Source: JANQSS01 sp965249735 (GTDB taxonomy: Bacteria; Bacteroidota; Bacteroidia; Chitinophagales; Saprospiraceae). From it: a DNA stretch of 64,000 nt. The stretch is from positions 62,001 through 126,000 of the forward strand of contig CBDFMS010000015.1 in the NCBI GenBank assembly GCA_965249735.1, given 5' to 3'. The notes beneath the pieces were generated by a model that ran no database searches, was not told the DNA's origin, and was given only the letters and a program-made list of their open reading frames with translations. Made by a program: the position numbers and the translations under genes. The first letter of the stretch is position 1, and every line of letters starts with the position of its first letter. Shown here in pieces: positions 19,104 to 26,222 of the stretch.

Positions 19104-20621
19104 TTAATAATCGTACAGTGATTTTCTAATACGAATGGCTTCTCTCATTTCCGTAGGTAATTTGACCCTGGCCATCCATATTGGAGTGACCCGCTCATAG
19201 GACAACAAATAAATTTGAAGCACATCCTTATTTAGAGACTCATAGCTGATATATACTTTCTCTACACCTTTCTTTTGATTATTGACCCATTTCCCTGTTT
19301 TTTTATCTACCAGGAGGATGTATGGTTTCAGCAATTCCGGATATGAATCGGTGTCGTAAAAAAGTGTATTCTGTTTGGGGTTGTATCTTCTGGATTTAGG
19401 GTAGGTATTATATCCAAACAGGAAGCCCGTGAGTTTCTGTTCATCAAAAATGGCCATATCCAAATTGCCAAGCACAATGTCAAATGGTGAATATTCACCC
19501 GTTAATGTAATTTGTACGTAGCAATTAGACTCTTCTGCTTCAATACGTTCTATTATCACATCATCCACATGTTTGAGAAAACCATAATCATAGATGTTGG
19601 GTGTTTCTGCATTATAATATCCCCTGGAGGCAAAGCGAGCTATTTTAACAGGACTTTCCAGAATATCTGTGTACGTCTGAAAATCGTCTTGGTTCAGAAG
19701 CAGGCCAAATCTCCATTTATAATGTTCTTCCACATCTACCGGCTCCAGTTTCCTACCTGACTGATGACCAATTTCCAGAATTTTGGTTTTATGCTTCTGC
19801 CCAAGCGGATAGCGGAGATTCTCAAAATCCACTACTGTATTTTCGGCGATCACATTTATGCTGTCATAAGGCAAGGAAAAATCAACATCAAGCCCCGGAT
19901 TCTTTAACTTTATAAGTGTATCGTACAAATCAGAGTTGAGGTAAAACCAACTATGTGAAAGCAATTTATTCTGATTCAAGTTTAGCTCGCTTTTCACCCG
20001 ATCCTTGAAGTCTGCATAGTTTTCAGTCACCAAAGCCATTTCCCACTTTGTAGGTTCCAGGCAATTATTGGTGATACTCATGCGATAGGTTCGTTCCCGG
20101 GCTTCTACTAATTGAGGGTCATCACTATTCAGGGTTAATTCAAACTCCCCGTGCTCTTTCCTGAAACTCAAGCCAAATCTGTTGTATTCCTCAAGTAAAA
20201 CTTCTGAATAACCTAGATTGCCATTCGTTTCAAATGCGGGGATCAGACGCATTAAGTCAAGCTCATTTACCCGGGCACACGTAGACTGCCTATCCTGAAA
20301 TTCGATGTCCACCAGAACTTTACCCTCCGGCATCTTATCGTGTAAGCTTATTCTGACTGTTTCAAAAGTGAAGGCCTCATTCTCCATTCCGTAGAGTTGA
20401 TCTTTTTCTGCTATGTCATAGTCATAATCGTATCCCGGGCTTTCGGCTTCAATGGTCATTATTGAATTGGGGTACTGATCAAAGATTTGTCTGACCTGTT
20501 GTGGAGCTGCTTTCCATTCTGTTTGCAGGCCACTATCCACCCATTTTGTAGAGCTACAGCTAGAGAATAACAGCATGGAAAACAACATGCATTTTATGTT
20601 TGGAAAATATAATTTACTCAT
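19104..20621 (-). CDS. Uncharacterised lipoprotein of the cytochrome/porin cluster
   Basis: 505 residues with a lipoprotein signal (FSSCSS, Cys at ~22). I do not recognise a domain. The mature protein is mostly beta-rich with many acidic residues (SPGYDYDYDIAEKD early on; IEAEESNCYVQITLTGEY near 360). It ends in a basic segment EMREAIRIRKSLYDY. Only 11 bp separate its stop from the barrel gene start, so the three genes (lipoprotein, barrel, cytochrome) are probably one operon transcribed leftward. By position it could be a surface or periplasmic partner of the barrel, which is inference. The gene is intact, unlike its two downstream neighbours. Confidence 0.7.
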   Translation of the reverse strand: MSKLYFPNIKCMLFSMLLFSSCSSTKWVDSGLQTEWKAAPQQVRQIFDQYPNSIMTIEAESPGYDYDYDIAEKDQLYGMENEAFTFETVRISLHDKMPEGKVLVDIEFQDRQSTCARVNELDLMRLIPAFETNGNLGYSEVLLEEYNRFGLSFRKEHGEFELTLNSDDPQLVEARERTYRMSITNNCLEPTKWEMALVTENYADFKDRVKSELNLNQNKLLSHSWFYLNSDLYDTLIKLKNPGLDVDFSLPYDSINVIAENTVVDFENLRYPLGQKHKTKILEIGHQSGRKLEPVDVEEHYKWRFGLLLNQDDFQTYTDILESPVKIARFASRGYYNAETPNIYDYGFLKHVDDVIIERIEAEESNCYVQITLTGEYSPFDIVLGNLDMAIFDEQKLTGFLFGYNTYPKSRRYNPKQNTLFYDTDSYPELLKPYILLVDKKTGKWVNNQKKGVEKVYISYESLNKDVLQIYLLSYERVTPIWMARVKLPTEMREAIRIRKSLYDY

Positions 20622-21325
20622 AGATTAAGAGATTATAATGTTCATTCTGGATTGATTATGGGTGTGCAGGTTCTTTTAATATGCTTTAAAAGCTATTAAG
20701 ATCCATGTATCCATAAAAGTATTGAATTGCCCTTTTACCAAACATATATTATGATGCCAGAAAACATGTTATATAACATATTTAAACTAATCGAAATGCT
20801 ACAAGTTCTTACAGGTCCTCCCAATCATTATAGCCTACTTCTTCTCTCTTTAATTCCAATAGAATCTTCAAAGATTACCTAATCTGGTTGGTACTTAATC
20901 CGTCTTTTTCTTTGAAATAAGTCAATTATTTTCCATCGAATAAACAAACTCCTTTTTTGGTGATTTCCAAACCAGACAGTTTCTGTGCTTTCTTCTACGA
21001 TTGAAGGAACTCCAGTTGTGAATTTCAATTAAAAGGATCTGTTAATTTTACTTTCACAGGATTGAGTGCTTGCACTAACCTGTATTGCCTGTAGTCCTTT
21101 ATTTGACCTGCTTTAATTCGTATATGATATGATTCATGTAAAAAAAGAAGCAAGACAACGTGTCTATTTGAATTGCTTATTATGCATTATCTTCATTTGG
21201 TCAGTTAAATTTTAATTACATTTTTTCATGACGCACAACGGACGTTCTAGTGTAGGTGCGGGTGTGAGGCTCGAACACGTGCTTGTTCAAGTCCAGACAA
21301 GAGCGATTGGGAAAAAGACTGCACG
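20622..21325. other. Long intergenic region with gene debris
   Basis: About 700 bp with no intact gene. It contains a degraded fragment at ~20,850-21,070 described separately. The last ~13 bp before 21,326 are shared with the sequence before the truncated GMC copy. Confidence 0.6.
20850..21070 (-). pseudogene. Degraded two-component-regulator propeller repeat fragment
   Basis: Read leftward with three small frame changes and one stop, the sequence gives segments GVPSIVEESTETVWFGNHQ, KGVCLFDGK, LTYFKEKDGLSTNQI and IFEDSIG. In that order they match the repeated unit of sensor propellers in Bacteroidota hybrid regulators (WFG...G+...+DG..+..+..+.GLS.N.I..I.ED..G). It is probably a relic of a lost regulator gene. 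The need for several frame corrections makes this tentative. Confidence 0.4.
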
Positions 21326-22906
21326 ATGAGCGAATTAAGAGAATCATACGACTATGTCATTGTAGGCAGTGGTTTCGGGGGATCCGTCAGTGCCTTGAGG
21401 CTTGCTGAGAAGGGATACACAGTCCTGGTCATCGAAAAAGGAAAATGGTACAACGGAAATGACTTCCCCAGGACCAATTGGAACTTGAAAAAATGGCTAT
21501 GGGAGCCTCGTTTGAAGTTATTTGGCTTTTTCAAGATGTCCTACCTCAATCATGTCACCATTGTTTCGGGTGTCGGCGTTGGAGGAGGATCATTGACGTA
21601 CGCAAATACACTGCCTGTTCCCAAAAAGGAGTTCTTCGTTTCAGGTAGTTGGGGAGGGCTCAGCAACTGGGAAGAGAAGCTAAAACCCCATTATCAAGAA
21701 GCCTATCGCATGCTGGGAGCTGAAGAGAATCGCATACTAGGACCCGCAGATGAGGTTGTACAAGACCTGGCAAAAGACATCGGGCGGGAAGATCATTTTT
21801 CGGTGACAAAAGTTGGCGTTCACTTTGGTACACCGGGCAAAACTGTTCCAGATCCTTATTTTAATGGAAAGGGGCCCGACCGCACCGGCTGTATTCATTG
21901 TGGCGCTTGTATGACAGGATGCCGGCATAATGCCAAAAACACCCTGGACAAGAACTATCTCTACCTGGCCCAACAATTGGGTGTTGAGATCATCGCCGAG
22001 CATGAAGTGTATGACATCACACCCATCGATCATGCCCGAGGAGCCACAGGATATCATGTGCTTTTTAAGAAGAGTATCGGAAGAGGTAAGAAACAAAACG
22101 CGATCGGAAAGCACGTGATTTTTTCGGGTGGGGTTATGGGCACTGTGCCCCTCTTGTTGACACTCAAAGCAAAAAACTCATTACCCAATCTATCCGATCA
22201 AGTGGGATGTCATGTTCGAACCAACAATGAGTCCCTAATGGTGCTCACTTCCACACAAAAAGGCAGGACAGATTATTCTAAAGGCCTTGCGATAGGCTCT
22301 ATACTGGACGTCGATAAAAATAGCCATCTGGAACCCGTACGATACGGCAAAGGTTCCGGATTTTTCAGATTGCTTTCTATGCCATCGGTGCCGCATAGGT
22401 TTGCAGTCATGCGAATATTAGGCGTGTTTGGCATCATACTTAAGCGGCCCGTAAGATTCTTCAAGACACTTTTTAGCACCCGCTATAGTGAGTCGAGTAT
22501 CATTTTACTCTTTATGCAAACTCTGGATAGTACCTTGAAAATCAAATTAGGGAAAGTCACAAAGCTTAAGACAGATGTAGAAGCGGGTCCTTTGCCGAGC
22601 GGCTTTATTCCGGAAGCGTCGAAATTAGCCGAAGCCCTGGGTGAAAAAATCAAAGCCATACCCTATTCAAATTTCGCTGATGTTTTATTTGGCACACCAA
22701 CGACTGCTCATGTTTTAGGAGGAGCTGTCATGGGAGAAGATCATACCAAGGGCGTCATTGATAAAGACAATCGGGTTTTTGGATATGAGAATATGATGGT
22801 TTGTGATGGGTCTATGATTTCGGCCAATCTGGGAGTGAATCCTTCTCTTTCTATTACTGCAATTACAGAATTAGCGATGACTAAAATACCCGAAAAGAAA
22901 AAATAA
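21326..22906 (+). CDS. GMC-family FAD oxidoreductase (cholesterol-oxidase-like group)
   Basis: 526 residues, no signal peptide. FAD is bound by GSGFGGS at 14-20 and the GVGVGGGSLTYANT segment at ~86-99. A cluster GCIHCGACMTGC at ~187-198 has the spacing CxxCxxCxxxC. This is conserved in this bacterial GMC subgroup as I recall it and resembles a ferredoxin cluster site. The C-terminus HVLGGAVMG... NLGVNPSLSITA carries the FAD/active-site region expected for the family. It probably oxidises an alcohol group of a sterol-like, terpenoid or sugar substrate. 45 bp before an Old Yellow Enzyme gene, likely co-transcribed. Its 5' quarter is duplicated at 15,939. Confidence 0.85.
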   Translation: MSELRESYDYVIVGSGFGGSVSALRLAEKGYTVLVIEKGKWYNGNDFPRTNWNLKKWLWEPRLKLFGFFKMSYLNHVTIVSGVGVGGGSLTYANTLPVPKKEFFVSGSWGGLSNWEEKLKPHYQEAYRMLGAEENRILGPADEVVQDLAKDIGREDHFSVTKVGVHFGTPGKTVPDPYFNGKGPDRTGCIHCGACMTGCRHNAKNTLDKNYLYLAQQLGVEIIAEHEVYDITPIDHARGATGYHVLFKKSIGRGKKQNAIGKHVIFSGGVMGTVPLLLTLKAKNSLPNLSDQVGCHVRTNNESLMVLTSTQKGRTDYSKGLAIGSILDVDKNSHLEPVRYGKGSGFFRLLSMPSVPHRFAVMRILGVFGIILKRPVRFFKTLFSTRYSESSIILLFMQTLDSTLKIKLGKVTKLKTDVEAGPLPSGFIPEASKLAEALGEKIKAIPYSNFADVLFGTPTTAHVLGGAVMGEDHTKGVIDKDNRVFGYENMMVCDGSMISANLGVNPSLSITAITELAMTKIPEKKK

Positions 22907-22951
22907 TTAATCCATTATGAGCGATGATCGATATAGTTTATCAGAAAATGT

Positions 22952-24166
22952 ATGACGAATAAAAACGAATTTCTCCTGGAAGAACTTCTATTGCCCTGTG
23001 GTGCCCGGGTCAAAAACCGCATTGCAAAAGCTGCAATGACGGAGCGCCTGGCCAATAGGGATAATCACGCTACAAAGGAACTGGAGCACCTATACAGGCA
23101 CTGGTCCGGCAATGGTGCCGGTTTGCTCATATCCGGGAATATAATGGTTGACAAACGTTATTTGGAGTCTGCGGCCAACATCGTATTGGAAGATGAGAGC
23201 GGCATTCCGGCATTAGCAAAAATGATAAAAGCCGGAACACAAAATGGCAATCATTTATGGGCACAAATAAGCCATGCCGGAAGGCAGTCTTCTATATTTT
23301 CAACATTCAAACCAATCGCTCCATCGGCCATCCGGCTAAAAAGACTGATGCTATTTGCGAAACCCAAAGCGATGACATTGCATCAGATAAAAGATGTGGA
23401 AGAGCGATTTATAAATACTGCCGTTTTATGTAAAAAGGCCGGATTTACAGGCGTTCAAATACATGCGGCGCACGGCTATTTAATCAGCCAATTTTTATCA
23501 CCGCATACGAATAAAAGAAATGATGATTATGGCGGTCCGATTAAAAACAGGGTCCGACTTTTATTGGACATAATTAAAAGATTACGAGAGCGTTTAGGTA
23601 GTCATTACCCAATATCAGTGAAGCTCAATAGTGCAGATTTTCAACGAGGAGGATTTAATGAAGAGGATTCCATGGCCGTAATAATGGAACTCGAAAAACT
23701 TGGAATTGATCTGTTGGAGATATCGGGTGGGACATACGAGAAAACGGCCTTTCTAACAGAGCGATATCAACGAAAATCAACTCAGAAACGGGAGGCTTAT
23801 TTTATGGATTTTGCACACAAGATTCGTAACCATACAAAATTGCCGTTAATGATAACCGGTGGTTTTCGATCGCGAAAATTCTGCGATAACGTACTCCAAA
23901 ATAACGAGCTGGAAATAATAGGTTTTGCCCGACCTTTTTTGAATGAAATCGATTTCCCCAAAGGATTTCTTGCTGATCCGGAAAGCATTGTTAATGACGC
24001 ATCTTTTGATTTAAAAATTAATCAATTGAAAGACTTTGCAGAGGGCGGATTCTATGATTTTCAGATTCATCGTCTTGCCGCCGGATTGAGCTTAAAACCT
24101 AATTATAATCCCTATAGGGCCATCATTCGAATGACTATGAATGAACTTATTAAAGGGTGGTTTTAA
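22952..24166 (+). CDS. NADH:flavin oxidoreductase (Old Yellow Enzyme family)
   Basis: 404 residues forming one FMN-binding TIM barrel. Markers in order: NRIAKAAMTE (~23-32), ISHAGRQS (~108-115, substrate-binding His), GVQIHAAHGYLISQFLSP (~168-185), NDDYGGPIKNRVRL (~189-202, FMN-phosphate region) and ITGGFR (~298). The family reduces activated C=C bonds with NAD(P)H. It follows the GMC oxidase with 45 bp between, and the pair could act in succession on a lipid-like or terpenoid substrate (inference). Immediately behind its stop codon an IS3-type transposase remnant begins, so the element inserted right at the 3' end of the gene. Confidence 0.9.
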   Translation: MTNKNEFLLEELLLPCGARVKNRIAKAAMTERLANRDNHATKELEHLYRHWSGNGAGLLISGNIMVDKRYLESAANIVLEDESGIPALAKMIKAGTQNGNHLWAQISHAGRQSSIFSTFKPIAPSAIRLKRLMLFAKPKAMTLHQIKDVEERFINTAVLCKKAGFTGVQIHAAHGYLISQFLSPHTNKRNDDYGGPIKNRVRLLLDIIKRLRERLGSHYPISVKLNSADFQRGGFNEEDSMAVIMELEKLGIDLLEISGGTYEKTAFLTERYQRKSTQKREAYFMDFAHKIRNHTKLPLMITGGFRSRKFCDNVLQNNELEIIGFARPFLNEIDFPKGFLADPESIVNDASFDLKINQLKDFAEGGFYDFQIHRLAAGLSLKPNYNPYRAIIRMTMNELIKGWF

Positions 24167-24351
24167 AACAAGTGAACAATGGGCCGTAAAGCAATACAAT
24201 AATCAAAGACCACACAATAGCTTGAAAAAATTAAGCCCACAACAATTCATATTAAATTGTTCTTTGATGGCTAGCCATCAAAGAACAACACTGACTATAT
24301 TTAATGATAATTATTAACCAATATGTGGTCAACTCTATTTAGGGAAGTACA
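24165..24351 (+). mobile_element. IS3-type transposase C-terminal remnant with terminal repeat
   Basis: The frame from 24,165 encodes EQWAVKQYNNQRPHNSLKKL followed by SPQQFILNC. This is the classic end of IS3-family OrfB integrases (W..YN..RPH.SL...TP..F). The frame stops at 24,315-24,317. Ten bases later comes the 25-mer GGTCAACTC...GGAAGTACA (24,327-24,351), which fits an IS end and recurs at 546-570. The rest of the transposase is absent, so the element is dead. Its start is fused to the stop of the Old Yellow Enzyme gene. Confidence 0.8.
24257..24288. repeat. Perfect 32-bp palindrome
   Basis: Two 16-base arms (TTGTTCTTTGATGGCT and its exact complement) meet with no loop inside the IS remnant, just after the recognised transposase motif. 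It could act as a bidirectional terminator or be a scar of element loss. It is longer than chance would explain. Confidence 0.85.
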
Positions 24352-24561
24352 ATAGTACCGAGTGATGCGTAAGACATTCACGTAGCTCAATCGCTCGAAT
24401 GCTCTTTCATCGTGAGTTCTGCGAAGGTGAAGAAACGGATCAAGCGTTACATGAATACTGACTGGGATTTATTCGTATCAATACGCTGATAACGGCAACA
24501 ATTTGTGTGTCCGGCGTGCCGTTGTGAAGTAGGCATAATCTGATTCCTATTCTTGCCCCAA
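24352..24561. repeat. Octamer-repeat copy D and intergenic tail
   Basis: A short run of the GCTC octamer tail is at 24,384-24,404 (GCTCAATCGCTCGAATGCTC), without the upstream conserved block. The remaining bases to the Fic stop hold a small inverted pair (AACGGCA ... TGCCGTT around 24,492-24,525) and nothing else recognisable. Confidence 0.5.
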
Positions 24562-25611
24562 TTAAAAGTACGTTTTTACAGCAAATTCAAATTGATAAAT
24601 AAAAATATTTTTGAATACAGATATGTTGTTCTGTTCGTAAAATATTAACATTGCTTTTTTATATTCTATTGAATCTATTGTTCTAAAAGAAATTGGACAA
24701 TGTTTATTATTTATTAAGCAAGCATTACTTACAATTCTTGCAGTTCGTTTGTTACCGTCATTAAAGGCTTGTATGTAGGATAGAAGGACTAATAATAGTA
24801 ATGACCTTTCGAATGCATTATGCTTTGAATTAACCAAGTCACACATGTGTTGAAGTGCCTCACGTATTTGATATTCATTATCCAAAGGTTTATAGTTGGT
24901 TCCGGAGATACCTATTCTTCGGGTTCTTAGATTTCTATCTACACCCAAGTCTTTAATTAGAATACTATGAATATCTTCAATTCTTCTGATTTCTACCGGA
25001 TCGAGATAATCAGGATTTTCCACTATAAAGTCTAAAACCTTTTTATGGTTAATCAACATTGTAGCTTCATCTTTATTCTTTCCTTCTGCTGTTTCCAGTT
25101 CTTTCAGCAATCTTTCAGTCTCTAAGAGTGAGTACGTATTCCCTTCAATTTGAGAAGATTTCCAACTTAGGTCAATTGCTAACCTTTCAAGTTCCTTTTG
25201 ATATTGTGAGTCTGATAGACTCTTTATATTCTCTGTGTATATATTTTGTAAGTCTTCAAGTTTTTGTAATTCATCCTCAGTAAATAAATCCATCCCTGTC
25301 AAAGTTTTAGATATTAATTCTACATTGAACTCTTCGATTATTTCTCTTTCATCTATTTCTTTTTTGAAGTACTCTTCAATGTCGATCGGTTTAATTATCG
25401 AGTATGCGAGGCTTATCCTGTATTTGGTACTTCTACCTCTCCCTTCAATCTCGACATAATTATTTTCGCGTAATCTGTTTAGGGCTCGTTTTACTGTTGC
25501 ATATCCGACTTGGAGTTTACTTCCTTCATGTATTTGCTTTGAAGAACTTAATGGGGATTTTGAAATATAGTCTAAGATTAGTTTGTCCCTTTCTTTCATT
25601 TTAAAGCTCAT
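24562..25611 (-). CDS. Fic-domain protein with N-terminal winged helix
   Basis: 349 residues. Residues ~1-75 are a DNA-binding winged helix (KERDKLILDYISKSP; VGYATVKRALNRLRENNYVEIEG). At ~154 the segment SSQIEGN fits the class II Fic inhibitory helix motif [ST]xxxE[GN]. The Fic loop at ~280 reads QAFNDGNKRTAR. It keeps F, D/E-G-N-K-R and the last R but has Gln where the catalytic His of HxFx[DE]GN[KG]RxxR normally stands. Fic enzymes transfer AMP or other groups to protein Ser/Thr/Tyr; without His, this one may be inactive or use another chemistry. The ATG at 25,611 lies inside the phased motif array; Met5 (25,599) is an alternative start. Autoregulation through the winged helix is likely. 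Confidence 0.85.
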   Translation of the reverse strand: MSFKMKERDKLILDYISKSPLSSSKQIHEGSKLQVGYATVKRALNRLRENNYVEIEGRGRSTKYRISLAYSIIKPIDIEEYFKKEIDEREIIEEFNVELISKTLTGMDLFTEDELQKLEDLQNIYTENIKSLSDSQYQKELERLAIDLSWKSSQIEGNTYSLLETERLLKELETAEGKNKDEATMLINHKKVLDFIVENPDYLDPVEIRRIEDIHSILIKDLGVDRNLRTRRIGISGTNYKPLDNEYQIREALQHMCDLVNSKHNAFERSLLLLVLLSYIQAFNDGNKRTARIVSNACLINNKHCPISFRTIDSIEYKKAMLIFYEQNNISVFKNIFIYQFEFAVKTYF

Positions 25612-25779
25612 TTTAGTGAGGTTATTAGCTCACAATTGGTTATAAATGAGCTTAAACATAAGACTTTTTGAGCCTTAAAACTAATAAAGCTCAATATACT
25701 TGTTGTTAGAGCTCATTTTTAACTATAAATGAGCCTTATATTTATCTAAATTGAGCTTATCAAATGACATTTGACCTCA
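25604..25779. promoter_or_regulatory. Helically phased array of TGAGCYT motifs (operator candidate)
   Basis: Eight copies of a TGAGCYT-like motif in A/T-rich surroundings lie in either orientation, with the GAGC/GCTC core starting at 25,606, 25,628, 25,648, 25,670, 25,689, 25,711, 25,731 and 25,753. Intervals are 22, 20, 22, 19, 22, 20, 22 (mean 21.0). A ninth, one-mismatch core fits at 25,775. This spacing is two turns of B-DNA, so all sites face one side of the helix. The array covers the start of the Fic/winged-helix gene and the ~160 bp in front of it, as expected for cooperative binding by its own product. Confidence 0.75.
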
Positions 25780-26222
25780 ATGCCATGAGATGGATCGGGC
25801 GACCGCATGGGAGATCGGTCTTGTGTGATAGCCGAATTCGTCGGGCATTCACTGCGTTACGATTTCCGTTTATCTCGGTCCACCATTATTTCATCGTACC
25901 CGTTTTCAGCTAAGTGGCTCATGTGCTCAAAGGCTCGTATGCTCACTCGCTTAGTGGCTCAGTTATATACCCCGTTTTCTTTTTTAATTGCTGGCCAGAA
26001 ATACTTGCAGCATTAGGATGGTGTCCATATATGCAATATTGAGTTTTTTGTTTTGACGAATATTTTCTCTTTTAGTCAGTTCTTTTAACTCCATTTATCA
26101 ATTTTATATTCAGCACAGATTTAATCATTCCAGCCGGGCTTTTACACACAGATTGGAAAGCTGGTTTTTGGAATCTAATAAAAATGTGATCTGGTTTCAA
26201 TTAAAACATAATATAAAGGCAA
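25780..26222. other. Intergenic region with octamer-repeat copy B
   Basis: Contains the conserved block at 25,888-25,909 and its GCTC tail to about 25,962. The rest is A/T-rich with no frame or structure that I can support. Confidence 0.6.
25880..25962. repeat. Dispersed octamer repeat, copy B
   Basis: ATTTCATCGTACCCGTTTTC (one base different from copies A and C) starts at 25,888 and is followed by a degenerate tail with GCTC at roughly eight-base steps (GTGCTCAAAGGCTCGTATGC...). Confidence 0.7.

Noticed and set aside
21226..21300. Short GC-rich patches resembling integron attC-like or tRNA-like ends (also near 8010, 9430, 11,990, 17,815 and 24,490)
   Set aside because: The sequences do not align to one another over the core sites and no integrase or tRNA cloverleaf can be drawn.
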